From Clostridium estertheticum (lineage in GTDB: Bacteria > Bacillota > Clostridia > Clostridiales > Clostridiaceae): a stretch of DNA of 64,000 nt. Made by a program: the position numbers and the translations under genes. Below the pieces are notes generated by a model. The model saw only the letters and a program-made list of their open reading frames with translations, had not been told where the DNA came from and made no database searches. Positions 35,132-44,336 of this stretch are shown piece after piece. Location of the stretch: positions 889,001 through 953,000 of the forward strand of contig NZ_JAAMNH020000001.1 in assembly GCF_011065935.2 (NCBI RefSeq), given 5' to 3'. Each line of letters starts with the position of its first letter. Position 1 is the first letter of the stretch.

Positions 35132-35247
35132 ATTAATCGACCCTAAATTAAATGAAAGATTAGACAATGTGTTTCAAAAGTATACAGAAAAACACACACA
35201 GTTAACTACTTACTTTTATAATGCCACGAGAACCTCATATGCGTGGG
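35132..35247 (+). pseudogene. Unidentified C-terminal gene fragment
   Basis: An open frame with no start reads LIDPKLNERLDNVFQKYTEK and continues to a TAA at 35245-35247. It has protein-like composition, but I cannot name the family. It overlaps the start of the IS1595 remnant in another frame. Confidence 0.3.
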
Positions 35248-35361
35248 GTTAAGGGTAGTAGAAGTAGTAAAGATGAAAAGAGAAAAAGAGGTATATCAAA
35301 CGAACAGTTCTGCGTATTAAACGTATATAAGGGGGATATAACCTCTAATAATAAAGCCTAA
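35221..35361 (+). pseudogene. IS1595 (ISXO2-like) transposase fragment
   Basis: The frame encodes MPREPHMRGVKG, then KRKRGISNEQFCV, which is the stretch after the first catalytic Asp/Glu region of ISXO2-like transposases. It then departs from the family and stops. It is the second IS1595-type relic in this window and overlaps a different part of the gene from the one at 23968. Confidence 0.55.
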
Positions 35362-35404
35362 ATCTTAAATTACATAGTAATGTTAGATATAGGCTTTATT
35401 ATTT
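35347..35404 (+). terminator. Terminator-like stem-loop
   Basis: AATAATAAAGCCTA pairs with TAGGCTTTATTATT around an AT-rich loop of about 29 bases. Confidence 0.5.
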
Positions 35405-35439
35405 GGCTATATTTTAAGAAATTGTTGATTTTATACATA

Positions 35440-35476
35440 AATAAAAGGTGGCTTTATAAGACCACCTTTTATTTTA
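35440..35476. terminator. Bidirectional terminator
   Basis: AATAAAAGGTGG pairs with CCACCTTTTATT; T-runs on both sides suit both the leftward DUF3267 gene and rightward transcription. Confidence 0.8.
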
Positions 35477-36052
35477 ATAGTAATAGCAATTTATTCCAGA
35501 TGTTATCATAAATGAACCTTTAGGCATTTCTTTTATCACTTGGCTCAAGTTATATAAATCGTTTGTAGTTCCTCCTAAATTTCCAATACTAAGAATGAAA
35601 ATTATTGAATTCAATGTTGTATTTGCAAAAGGAATAAAAGTCCATATCAGCAAAGGAATTAATCCAATTATTATTGCAGGAACTACAAGAGTTATTGCAT
35701 AACGTAATTTTGAAATTGGAACGCAAGGGATTATACTTACTCCAACGGGAGAATAAAACATTTCCGCAGTACAATCCTTTGTAAAGCATACTGCATGTAA
35801 AAATTCATGTATTATTAAAAATGGTATAGTTAATATTAACCCTATTACTATTCCTTTAATATCTAAGTTAAATTGTCCAATAAAATTTCTTTTAAGATAA
35901 ACAGCAATAAATACTAATATAAGTATAGGTATTACTGGAGTGTATGGTTTTATTTTAGATTTAGAATTTAAAAATTGTGTAGCGTTTTTAGGCACATTGT
36001 TTTGAGGAAAATGATTTGTTTCACTCAATAATCCTTTCCACTTTAATGTCAT
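35474..36052 (-). CDS. DUF3267 membrane protein with HExxH motif
   Basis: The 192-residue protein has four or five membrane helices and the putative metallopeptidase motif HEFLH (in LIIHEFLHAVCF), characteristic of DUF3267. Family members resemble intramembrane site-2-type proteases, but activity is unproven. The start has AAGGGGGAG. It is monocistronic with its own terminator. Confidence 0.82.
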   Translation of the reverse strand: MTLKWKGLLSETNHFPQNNVPKNATQFLNSKSKIKPYTPVIPILILVFIAVYLKRNFIGQFNLDIKGIVIGLILTIPFLIIHEFLHAVCFTKDCTAEMFYSPVGVSIIPCVPISKLRYAITLVVPAIIIGLIPLLIWTFIPFANTTLNSIIFILSIGNLGGTTNDLYNLSQVIKEMPKGSFMITSGINCYYY

Positions 36053-36335
36053 ATAAACTCCCCCTTATTATATATTTTATTGTATTATATATATAATTAT
36101 AACATAAATTTCAAGTTTAAATGGTTAGAGTTTGTTTAATTCAGAGAAGGATACTGTAAAAAGTAAACATTTATTAGCTCAGTCACATACGTCTCTTTCT
36201 GATACAAAGTTAAATAATTTTAAAATCAGAGAAGCAATTTATATATAGTTATGTTAAATATTTAAATATTATATCAATACATATAATTGAATAAAGACAC
36301 AGTTATAAAATATTTTGGTGAAGGGGAGATTAATT

Positions 36336-36671
36336 ATGATTATTATTGGAATAGTAGAAGTACTTATTTTTTCAATTATGGGTATTTGTCTTATCCGCGG
36401 AAAAGGTAGTTGGATGATTGCAGGTTACAACACTATGAGTAAAGAAGAAAAAGCGAATTGTGATATAAAGAAAGTTTCTCGTGCTGTAGGGATTTTCTTA
36501 TTGATTATTGCGGTTCTTATAGGCATTATGTACTTTGTTATCCAATATGCTATCAAAAATGATGTTAAAAATATCATTGGTTATGCAATAGGTGGGGTTG
36601 CTTTTGTAGTTGCTGTGGGTAGCATTATTTTGGTTATATATTGCCAGAAGTATGATAAAAATAAAAAGTAG
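36336..36671 (+). CDS. DUF3784 small membrane protein
   Basis: The start is the ATG at 36336, after AAGGGGAG; an in-frame TTG 21 bases upstream is unlikely. The ~111-residue protein has three membrane helices. The GKGSWMIAGYNTMSKEEK motif after helix 1 is the DUF3784 hallmark. The function is unknown. Confidence 0.85.
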   Translation: MIIIGIVEVLIFSIMGICLIRGKGSWMIAGYNTMSKEEKANCDIKKVSRAVGIFLLIIAVLIGIMYFVIQYAIKNDVKNIIGYAIGGVAFVVAVGSIILVIYCQKYDKNKK

Positions 36672-36745
36672 AAATACATTTTTAAAATTGTTATATTAAG
36701 CATAATCCATAGTAGTTATTTAATTATATATCTTAAAAATGTGAA

Positions 36746-36776
36746 CTAAGGGAAGCAGTTTCGGCTCCCCTTAAAA
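36746..36776. terminator. Terminator between convergent genes
   Basis: AAGGGAAGC pairs with GCTCCCCTT (one mismatch) between the DUF3784 gene and the leftward serpin gene, with flanking A/T runs. Confidence 0.55.
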
Positions 36777-36811
36777 AATGTTCATATTATCAACAAAATC
36801 CCTATATTTGG

Positions 36812-38086
36812 CTATTTATCCAAAGGATTATTAACTACACCAATAAAGAGTATCATGTCATTAGCAGATTTAATTACAAAAACAAATGGTCTGTCTAAAA
36901 TCATTTCTGCTATATTTTCATTTGGTGCTGCAGACCCAGTATAATCAATTTTCGTAAATGCAGTAGCTTCCACTCCTTTTTCATCAATAGCGATGTGTGT
37001 TTGCTGTTTAATTTTTGAGATAAAGGCTGCACCTTCAGTAATACCTGAAAAATCAGCCTCAGGCTGAAATGCTGATTTTATACCCATAGTCTTAAGCGTG
37101 TCATTTAGATCAAGACTGTTGCCAAATGAGAACTTAGGTATTTGAAATATTACCTTCCCACTTTTATTCGCCTGCTCATTGAAAAGCAAGGCTGTTTTTT
37201 CCGGTGTAGAAAGCAGATCATCAACACTCATACCTTTATCTGGAAGAATAAACATCATGCTGCTGGAATTCTTTAGACCAAGAGAGGCACTTGTGAAACC
37301 ATCTCCCTTTACATATCCATGAACTGCATATGTTCTGTTCATAAAATCACCTTTTATCTCACTACCATCTGATAAATAAAAGGTATCAGGCTTTGTATTA
37401 TTTTCATCGAAGAGGTCAACCCATTCGTCCTTAAAATATATGGTGTTGATAATAGACATGATTTGGTTTTTATCAATACTCATCTTTGGTGACAGTATAC
37501 CGTTTGTATTTTCAGATACCCATTTACTCATAAGCTTCGCTGAGTTATCATCAGAAAAATCAACATTGTAGATAAATGCATAAAAGTTTCGAACCGCATT
37601 GTCTATAAAAGCATTTTTAAAGCTATTGTTTTTTTCAAGCCATAATGAATTTGCAATTTTAAGCTTTGATATCTTATTATCAGAATACATAAGTCTGAAA
37701 AGCTTGCTGTTTTGTTCGGACAAATAATTTATTCCTTTTCCACTTGCGCCAAGAGCAGAAAATATTTCATCTTGTGTTGCGCCATTTGCTCCTATGCTTG
37801 CAAGTGATAATGTCATATAAAGACTTGTAGGTGAGTAGCTAATATTTTTAGACTGGCCACTTAGAATTTTTGAAGCAGAGCTAAAGGAAAATTTATTTAG
37901 TGCCTTTTTATAGCTTTCATCTAATGAATTTTTCTCCCAGACTGCACTGCGACTATCATAGTCATCAAATGAAATATTTTTAGGATAGATAGGGGTTTTT
38001 ACAGCAGGAGCTTTGGCATTGCTACTGCAAGCTACAAGATTTGCTATTACTACAATGCATACAGCAAAAGAAAGTATTTTTTTCAT
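36812..38086 (-). CDS. Serpin family lipoprotein
   Basis: The ATG at 38086 is chosen because AAGGAG lies eight bases upstream; a GTG nine bases earlier overlaps it. The signal ends with a lipobox (NLVAC), so the protein is anchored outside the membrane. The ~424-residue serpin fold is complete: NISYSPTSLYMTLSL near the start, the shutter region, and the C-terminal DRPFVFVI motif. The reactive-loop hinge reads EKGVEATAFTK, near the inhibitory consensus (E-x-G-x-E-A-x-A) but with Phe replacing a small residue. The target protease is unknown. Confidence 0.92.
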   Translation of the reverse strand: MKKILSFAVCIVVIANLVACSSNAKAPAVKTPIYPKNISFDDYDSRSAVWEKNSLDESYKKALNKFSFSSASKILSGQSKNISYSPTSLYMTLSLASIGANGATQDEIFSALGASGKGINYLSEQNSKLFRLMYSDNKISKLKIANSLWLEKNNSFKNAFIDNAVRNFYAFIYNVDFSDDNSAKLMSKWVSENTNGILSPKMSIDKNQIMSIINTIYFKDEWVDLFDENNTKPDTFYLSDGSEIKGDFMNRTYAVHGYVKGDGFTSASLGLKNSSSMMFILPDKGMSVDDLLSTPEKTALLFNEQANKSGKVIFQIPKFSFGNSLDLNDTLKTMGIKSAFQPEADFSGITEGAAFISKIKQQTHIAIDEKGVEATAFTKIDYTGSAAPNENIAEMILDRPFVFVIKSANDMILFIGVVNNPLDK

Positions 38087-38129
38087 GAAATTCACTCCTT
38101 AATATTGTATCTATTTATAAGCTTATACG

Positions 38130-38161
38130 TAATTAAATACTGTTTTGTCCGTATTTAATTA
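38130..38161. promoter_or_regulatory. Perfect inverted repeat upstream of the serpin gene
   Basis: TAATTAAATAC and GTATTTAATTA (11-base arms) are separated by 10 bases and lie about 44 bases upstream of the serpin ATG. It is a candidate operator or leader hairpin. Confidence 0.55.
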
Positions 38162-38382
38162 TACTAAACAATCAATTTTTAATATTTAAAATTAACCATA
38201 CATTTAAATTTAAATCAAATAGATGTGATGTTTAAAAACAAAAAAAATCTAAAGGAAATAACATTCTAAATAATTTAATATATAAGATGTACTATATCAT
38301 GATTATATGTTTGTGGTAAAATAAGGGTGAGACAATTATCATTTATTAAAAAAAATAAAATCAAAATATTAGGGGGAATCAT

Positions 38383-38877
38383 ATGAGGGGCAAAAATTTT
38401 TTTTGGGGAATAATTTTAATTTTTATAGGAGTAGGGGCAATTCTAAATAATATTTTTAACATTCATTTATTTACAATTAGCCAATTGTGGCCTGTTTTTG
38501 TTCTTATTCCTGGGCTTAGCTTTGAAGAAGGTTATTTTTCAAGAAGAAAAGACCCGGGATTACTAGTACCAGGAGGAATTCTTACAACAATAGGAATATT
38601 ATTTTTCTTTGAAACCTTTACTAACTGGCATTTTGCGGAATATACCTGGCCTGTATACCTATTAGCTGTTGCTATAGGATTATTTCAGCTATATTTGTTT
38701 GGTGGAAGAAAGCGTGGACTACTTGTTCCAGTATTTATTTTAACTACTATATCGGTAATAGCATTTGCCACTATGTTAGTTGGTAATGTTTTCTATTGGG
38801 TAAATACAAGTTTATTAATACCTATTATCTTAATCGCTCTTGGAGTTTATATGGTAAGTAAAAATTTTAGAAAATAA
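38383..38877 (+). CDS. LiaI/LiaF-like transmembrane protein (DUF5668 type)
   Basis: The 164-residue protein consists of paired hydrophobic helices with the recurring NxWPVFVLIPG and TWPVYLLAVAIGL motifs of the LiaF transmembrane region. It lacks the C-terminal soluble domain of full LiaF, which normally modulates an envelope-stress two-component system. GGGGG precedes the ATG. A decayed copy of its middle third lies at 621-782. Confidence 0.8.
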   Translation: MRGKNFFWGIILIFIGVGAILNNIFNIHLFTISQLWPVFVLIPGLSFEEGYFSRRKDPGLLVPGGILTTIGILFFFETFTNWHFAEYTWPVYLLAVAIGLFQLYLFGGRKRGLLVPVFILTTISVIAFATMLVGNVFYWVNTSLLIPIILIALGVYMVSKNFRK

Positions 38878-38917
38878 AAATAGAGAATTTTTTGTTTTTT
38901 TAAGTAGATATATCAAT

Positions 38918-38962
38918 AAAGACAAACAGCCTGTTCACATAATGAGCAGGCTGTTTGTCTTT
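38918..38962. terminator. Strong bidirectional terminator
   Basis: AAAGACAAACAGCCTG (38918-38933) pairs perfectly with CAGGCTGTTTGTCTTT (38947-38962). Confidence 0.88.
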
Positions 38963-39080
38963 TAACCTTCTTCAACACTTAATTCGGTTTCATTAGCGAC
39001 CATTTCTATATCTTCTAATTCATAATGTGGCATTTTAATTATTGAATGGCCTCCAGTTATTGTTTGCTAATTTCATAAAT

Positions 39081-39884
39081 CTACAGTTGAATAATGTCTA
39101 AATCATCAGGAACAATAATATTCCCTGAAAAAAATTCCTTGCCTTCATCAATATATAGTTTTTTTCTGCTTAATATATTTTTATCTTCAGTATGAAACAT
39201 AACTAGGGTTTTTACATTTAATTTAGATGCGGTTTCACATGCGTCCCTTACTGTAGAATGATGTTTTTCATAAGGTTTAAAGATATCCTTTTCTGAATAC
39301 AAACAAAAGGCTTCATGAAAGAGGTAATCTACATTATTAGCATATTCAAATAAAGCTTCCGTATAAGGCTCGTCTCCTAAAAAAGCTAATTTTCTTCCGT
39401 TTTTAAGAATTGTGGTAAAGCCAAACTGAAGTTGTTTAGTGCTTTTAATATCAAAAAACTTTACATTCCAATCTAATATAGTAAACGTACAGTTATTATG
39501 AATCTCTTTAAATAGTATTCTAGTTCCAATGCACTTTGTAAATTTTTCATCTAAGAGTATGTTGGTTAATGTATTTATTGTCTCAATATTATCCTTATGA
39601 CAATAAATTATAAGATTACCTTCATAATTTCCGTTAATAATTTGCTGAGCCACAGCCCTAATAATCCAAACAATACCAGAAATATGATCGTTATGTCTAT
39701 GAGATATAAATACATGATGGATTCCATTGATACCTATATCTAATTTTTCTAGATTTGAAAGTATAGTATTTCCACCACCAGTATCCACCAATAAATGTTC
39801 TTTACCGTTTGAAATCGTAAAACATGTGTTATAACATTTTGTAACCATAGCATTTCCAGTACCTAAAATATTAACTAATTCCAT
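39081..39884 (-). CDS. MBL-fold hydrolase (RNase Z-like)
   Basis: The 267-residue protein begins with the beta strands LVNILGTGNA and has the zinc motif SHRHNDHISG (HxHxDH). A further Asp lies in FLGDEPY and His ligands in HEAFCLY, KHHST and MFHTED. This arrangement resembles RNase Z/ElaC-type enzymes, though the exosite arm of tRNase Z is not evident. A palindrome and a -10 box precede it, so it appears separately regulated. Confidence 0.85.
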   Translation of the reverse strand: MELVNILGTGNAMVTKCYNTCFTISNGKEHLLVDTGGGNTILSNLEKLDIGINGIHHVFISHRHNDHISGIVWIIRAVAQQIINGNYEGNLIIYCHKDNIETINTLTNILLDEKFTKCIGTRILFKEIHNNCTFTILDWNVKFFDIKSTKQLQFGFTTILKNGRKLAFLGDEPYTEALFEYANNVDYLFHEAFCLYSEKDIFKPYEKHHSTVRDACETASKLNVKTLVMFHTEDKNILSRKKLYIDEGKEFFSGNIIVPDDLDIIQL

Positions 39885-39904
39885 ATATATGCATTCCCCT
39901 CTAT

Positions 39905-39928
39905 ATTAGGTTGACTTTCTGACCTAAT
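39905..39928. promoter_or_regulatory. Operator-like inverted repeat at the MBL gene promoter
   Basis: ATTAGGT-N10-ACCTAAT lies about 20 bases upstream of the leftward MBL gene, between its ribosome site and a TATAAT-like -10 box on the minus strand (near 39935-39943). A bound repressor here would block transcription start. Confidence 0.55.
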
Positions 39929-40046
39929 CTATTATTATAATATCACTTGTGCTTATTATTACAGGAAAAAACATCTTTTTCAATAGCTAATGAAATTTGT
40001 TCACGTCCCCTGGGGATTTTTTAAGTGAAGCGAATTCGTTTCTAGT

Positions 40047-40107
40047 AACCTCCTAACACTTCGGGGAATTTACGTAAATCAGGAATTAAATGGACAACTT
40101 ATCTTTG
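40047..40107. repeat. Dispersed repeat related to 48690-48744
   Basis: Both places share a CTCCTA...GGGxAAxTTACxTAA stretch followed by ATGxACAACTTAT and TTTG, about 55-60 bases in all. It is non-coding here and may be a relic end of a mobile element. Confidence 0.4.
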
Positions 40108-40260
40108 TAAATGCAAGATGTTATCTTTTGAAAATCATATAAATCATGCAAGTGAAATGTTTACAGCTTGTATTTATGATATTTTCAAATAAATGCGCCC
40201 TCAATCATAGCATTACCAATAAAATTTAAAAACTTGACTTTTGTAACGAACTTAAGTAGG

Positions 40261-40638
40261 TCAGTAGCATATAAAGCTATCAATATTATCTAAAATCATT
40301 ATATAATACGTCCATTTAACTTTGTTCCAAATCCATACATGGATATAATTATTCATTACTAATATAGGTACTGACCAGAATTCTGAACCGTTATTCAACC
40401 AAATATACATATATTTTTTCATGCAGTGGTCTATTGTTGATTGGCTAAGAATATTTGTACCAGGTGTTTTTGTGCAACCAAGAGCTTTTGCTTTATATAT
40501 ACTAGGAATAAAACTAGGTGGTTTCCAATATAAAGGTCCTTTTTCTGAAGGTTCACTGACCTTTGGACTGCAACCTCATCGATAACCATAACTGAAATTG
40601 GGTAACCCTTCACTAATCTTATATTTATTTATATACAT
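40261..40638 (-). pseudogene. IWP-motif family protein gene with one in-frame TGA
   Basis: An ATG at 40638 with a TGGAGGAAATA ribosome site opens a 125-codon gene that is intact except for TGA at 40576-40578 (codon 21). The C-terminal part (STIDHCMKKYMYIWLNNGSE, then FWSVPIL and SFICY at the end) aligns with the protein at 47574-47972 (GAIRPCLHRFVYIWPRRGRG, FWAWLTFVG, SFECF). The family is uncharacterised. A recent nonsense mutation is the simplest explanation. Confidence 0.7.
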
Positions 40639-40964
40639 AGCTATTTCCTCCATAAAATATAGTATTATAGATTAATATATGAATAGGTTTTTCAATGTTT
40701 ACACTATACAAGTTATTGTATATATTTATTATTTATGGAAAATACGATTTTGTTTAAGAGATTTTGGAAACAAATTTTCAATCACTGGAAAAATATTCTT
40801 AATTGTGTGACTATTTAAATTCTAAATGGATAGATTAAAAGATAAGAGAATAAAATATTTAAAATAGAAGATGAGGGTTCAGAGGAAATATAATAACATT
40901 GATAGAGAATATCAGTCCATATATTAATTGCTTAGTGATTCAAAGGAATACCAGGAGATGAGAA

Positions 40965-42455
40965 ATGAGCTTACTAAAGGATATTAAGAGCGAGTCAAAA
41001 GATTATTACCAGTATTTATCAAAATACAAAATATTGATTTTACTAGTATATTTAGTTTGTCAAACAAGTATTTATATTATTATAGGTAAAACCAACCTTT
41101 TTATATTTGCAGCTAGTTTTTTTACAACATTATTTATAATTAGTTCATTAGTCTTAATGCTAAAGGATTCAAAAACAGCGGTACTCATATATAATAGTTC
41201 ACTCCCAATACTACCGATGTTGCTATACCTATTAAATAGGTTAGACTTAAATATCATTGGTGTTACAATGTATTTTGTATATTTTATATTTTTAGTGATT
41301 GGCATAAGAAAAGAAAAACTAAACTTTAAAAAGATTAATATAAAAAGCAAATATGGTATTGTTACCATGGTATATATTGTACTATGTGCTATTGCCATAA
41401 TTTCATCGACGCTAAGTATGTATAAATTTGAAGCATTCAGATTAACATTTATTGGACTTATATTTATGCTCCTTTATAGTTTAATATTAATATGTTTAGA
41501 TATAAAGGAACTTGATTTTTATAAAAAAATTATTTTATTTTTATGTATAGGTGTTACAATATCAGGAATACCAGATACTTTTATAGCTTTATATAGTCTA
41601 ATATTAAGTGGGGAAAATATTCACCTGTATGGAGTCTTAGGCAGTAATTTTATGCTTGGATATACTCTAATGGTACTCCCATTTATACTATTATATGCTA
41701 TTAATAAAGAAGTTTCGGGCAGGTATAATTCTATATATAAATTACTGTTATTGATTGAGATTATTAATCTATGCACTCAAAGATCAAGAGGTATATTGGG
41801 CGCATTAATTATAACCTTTGTAACTATTATTATTATTGATCATAAAAATTACAAAAAATATTTAATAGTATCCATATTAATACTAGGGTTTATCACTTTT
41901 AGTGTATTGCAAAGAGGTGAAATGGTAGAAATAACTGAATCCATTGTAAATGTTGGAGTTCCTAAAGTTCAAGGAGCCAAAGCAAGTGATAAAGGATTCT
42001 TTTATCAATTAGGTGAGCAAGCTCGTAATAGAAGTCCTATTTGGTCAGCAGCATTTAGAATGATAGAAGATCATACTTATATTGGAGTAGGTCCAGCTAA
42101 TTTCAAGTATTATTTTCCAGAATATGCACCGGAACTAAAAAAAACATATATTGATGCTCATAATATATTTTTAAATGTAGCTACTGAATTTGGAGTTCCT
42201 TTTGCACTTGTATTTTTCTTTTCATGGTGGATTACCGTATTTAAATCTGTAATATATGGATATAATAAAAAGGAAGAATATAGCAAGAGGTTCATACTTC
42301 CTACATTTATAGGAATGTCTTCACTTATGGCATATGGTAATGTTACAGGTCAGGCATTTATAACATCAAGGCATCCTATAAGTGTGGTTCCAGCTTTTAT
42401 ATTAATTAGTTTACTTACTATCTTATTAATAATAATGAAAGATCAACCTATTTAA
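40965..42455 (+). CDS. O-antigen ligase-like polysaccharide polymerase/ligase (Wzy_C)
   Basis: The 496-residue protein has about eleven membrane helices and the periplasmic Wzy_C signature RSPIWSAAFRMIEDHTYIGVG with HNIFLNVATEFG further on. Such proteins polymerise or transfer surface polysaccharide. The glycosyltransferase gene follows 30 bases later, so the two probably act on one glycan. The acceptor is unknown. Confidence 0.85.
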   Translation: MSLLKDIKSESKDYYQYLSKYKILILLVYLVCQTSIYIIIGKTNLFIFAASFFTTLFIISSLVLMLKDSKTAVLIYNSSLPILPMLLYLLNRLDLNIIGVTMYFVYFIFLVIGIRKEKLNFKKINIKSKYGIVTMVYIVLCAIAIISSTLSMYKFEAFRLTFIGLIFMLLYSLILICLDIKELDFYKKIILFLCIGVTISGIPDTFIALYSLILSGENIHLYGVLGSNFMLGYTLMVLPFILLYAINKEVSGRYNSIYKLLLLIEIINLCTQRSRGILGALIITFVTIIIIDHKNYKKYLIVSILILGFITFSVLQRGEMVEITESIVNVGVPKVQGAKASDKGFFYQLGEQARNRSPIWSAAFRMIEDHTYIGVGPANFKYYFPEYAPELKKTYIDAHNIFLNVATEFGVPFALVFFFSWWITVFKSVIYGYNKKEEYSKRFILPTFIGMSSLMAYGNVTGQAFITSRHPISVVPAFILISLLTILLIIMKDQPI

Positions 42456-42485
42456 AATAACTAAAAGATTAATAGAGGTGTTAAA

Positions 42486-43820
42486 TTGAGTAAAAATGTG
42501 TTGTCAATACTGTATTTTTTCCCTCCTATGGGTGGGAGTGGAGTTCAGAGAACTTTAAAATTTGTTAGATATATGCCGGAATTTGGATATAATCCTATAG
42601 TAGAAACTGTAAAGAAAGGCCATAATTTTGCATATGATGAAACACTACTTAAGGAGGTTCCGCAAAGTGTTGTGGTATATAGATCAAATTCTGGAGAAAC
42701 CTTATGGATTAGAAATATAATTGAAAAATTATGCGCTATGAGAAAACCTAAACCTACATCTAATGATGATACCCAAAATAGTAATAATGCAAGTACTTCT
42801 AAGCAGAATTCTCAAGGACTCAAGGAAAGAGTATTTAAATTCATTGAATTAAATTTTTTTGTACCTGATAGCAAAATAAGATGGTATAAACATGCAGTAA
42901 AGGATGTTTATAATATTTTAAAGAAAGAAGATATTCATTATATTTTTTCATCTTCATATCCTTATACTGTACATTTGATTGCGCTAAAAGCAAAGAAAAA
43001 AACAAATCTTCCATGGGTAGCTGACTTTAGAGATCCATGGATAGGAAATTCACCAATGACTGAGGGCCATTCAGAAAAAAGAAAGAAAAAAGAGGGAAAA
43101 CTTGAGGCAGAAGTTATAAAGTATGCTGATAAAATAATTATGGTTACAGAACCTATAAGTGAAAATTATAAAAAAAGATACCCTCAATATAAAGGCAAAT
43201 TTGTAACTATTACTAATGGGTTTGATGTTAATGACTTTAAAAAAGTGGAAGTTGTTAAAGAAGACAAGTTTACTATATGTTACAGTGGTATTGTGGCAAA
43301 AGGACAAACGCCAGAAACATTATTAAAAGCAATAGAGCGATTGTTTAATGAAAATGAAGAATATAAAAGTAACATAGTGGTAAAGTTTATTGGATTTATA
43401 TTAGATGAATACGTAAAACTAATTCAATCTTCTAAAATTAGTGAAAATTTTCAAAGAATTGATTATTTACCTCACTCTCAGTGTATTTCACACATGAAGG
43501 GTGCAGATGTTAATCTAATAATATTTCCAGATGAAGATGAAAGTAAAAGTATGTTTAGCGGTAAAATTTTTGACTATATAGGCTCCCAAAGGCCTATTCT
43601 AGGAATTATGCCTTCAAATGGTGTAGCTTCAAACTTAATAATAGATAAAGAAATTGGTTATTCATATGAGCATGGAGATGTGGAAGGTATTTATAATTTT
43701 ATAAAAAGTAATTATGAAAAGTGGAAAAATAATGAGGATACTAATACTAACGCTGCAACAAAATGTGCAGAATTTGAAAGAAGAAATTTGACAAAACAAT
43801 TAGTAAATTTGTTTGAGTGA
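42486..43820 (+). CDS. Glycosyltransferase family 4-like protein
   Basis: A TTG start follows AGAGGTG. The 444-residue protein has the two Rossmann domains of GT-B enzymes: an N-terminal FFPPMGGSGVQRTLKFVRY motif and a C-terminal nucleotide-sugar region with FTICYSGIVAKGQTPETLL and GKIFDYIGSQRPILGI. A disordered Asn/Ser/Lys-rich insert lies at about residues 92-110. It is cytoplasmic and probably builds the glycan handled by the upstream ligase-like protein. Confidence 0.87.
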   Translation: MSKNVLSILYFFPPMGGSGVQRTLKFVRYMPEFGYNPIVETVKKGHNFAYDETLLKEVPQSVVVYRSNSGETLWIRNIIEKLCAMRKPKPTSNDDTQNSNNASTSKQNSQGLKERVFKFIELNFFVPDSKIRWYKHAVKDVYNILKKEDIHYIFSSSYPYTVHLIALKAKKKTNLPWVADFRDPWIGNSPMTEGHSEKRKKKEGKLEAEVIKYADKIIMVTEPISENYKKRYPQYKGKFVTITNGFDVNDFKKVEVVKEDKFTICYSGIVAKGQTPETLLKAIERLFNENEEYKSNIVVKFIGFILDEYVKLIQSSKISENFQRIDYLPHSQCISHMKGADVNLIIFPDEDESKSMFSGKIFDYIGSQRPILGIMPSNGVASNLIIDKEIGYSYEHGDVEGIYNFIKSNYEKWKNNEDTNTNAATKCAEFERRNLTKQLVNLFE

Positions 43821-43987
43821 GTTATTAAGTTTTAATTCATACCCAGTAGGTCATGAGATTTCAATAGAAGAAAAAAATGTTTTTATTGTATGGTTACAAC
43901 TTGAAAAGGTAAAGTAGGTTGACAAATTCAATATATTGTTATACACTAAATAATATAATTTAATAAGACCTCACTTTTATATGTGGG

Positions 43988-44165
43988 GTAGAGGCGCGAC
44001 ATTTAACAGTCTTTAGTGGAGTTTGAGAAGCATTGATACTAAGGAGAAGGAAAGGTCGCCGAAGCAAATATAATCTCAATATTATTTGCTGGGTCTGCAG
44101 TTAAGAGCTGCAGGACTGTCTCAATAAACTTCCCAGTTTATTGAGTTGCGCTATCTCATTTGGGA
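43988..44165 (+). ncRNA. Lysine riboswitch (L-box) aptamer
   Basis: The segment contains the conserved L-box elements in order: AGAGGCGCGAC, a GGAGAAGG-containing P2 region, GTCGCCGAAGCAAATA paired with TATTATTTGCTGGG, GGACTGTC and the closing GCGCTATCTCA. These match the family consensus closely. A TTGACA box at 43919-43924 lies upstream. It controls the amino-acid transporter genes downstream. Confidence 0.92.
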
Positions 44166-44197
44166 AAAGAAGAGGTTTAGGGACAACTATGCATGTT

Positions 44198-44228
44198 GAG
44201 ACCTGAGTTTATCTCAGGTCTTTTTTTG
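44198..44228 (+). terminator. Riboswitch-controlled terminator
   Basis: GAGACCTGAG pairs with CTCAGGTC and is followed by TTTTTTT. It is the expression platform of the lysine riboswitch: lysine binding should favour this stem and stop transcription. Confidence 0.88.
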
Positions 44229-44258
44229 TTTGGGAAAATTCCTAAGAGGATTAAATAG

Positions 44259-44286
44259 TGCCACCTACATGTAGGGTGGCATTTTT
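44259..44286 (+). terminator. Second terminator-like hairpin (GCCAC/GTGGC family, copy 3)
   Basis: TGCCACCTAC pairs with GTAGGGTGGCA (one bulge) and is followed by TTTTT. It lies between the riboswitch terminator and the transporter genes, so read-through transcripts must also pass it. Its arms resemble the hairpins at 1718 and 63634. Confidence 0.65.
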
Positions 44287-44336
44287 AATTTAAACATATT
44301 ATATAAATTCAGCACAAAAGAAGGAGAGAAGTATTC

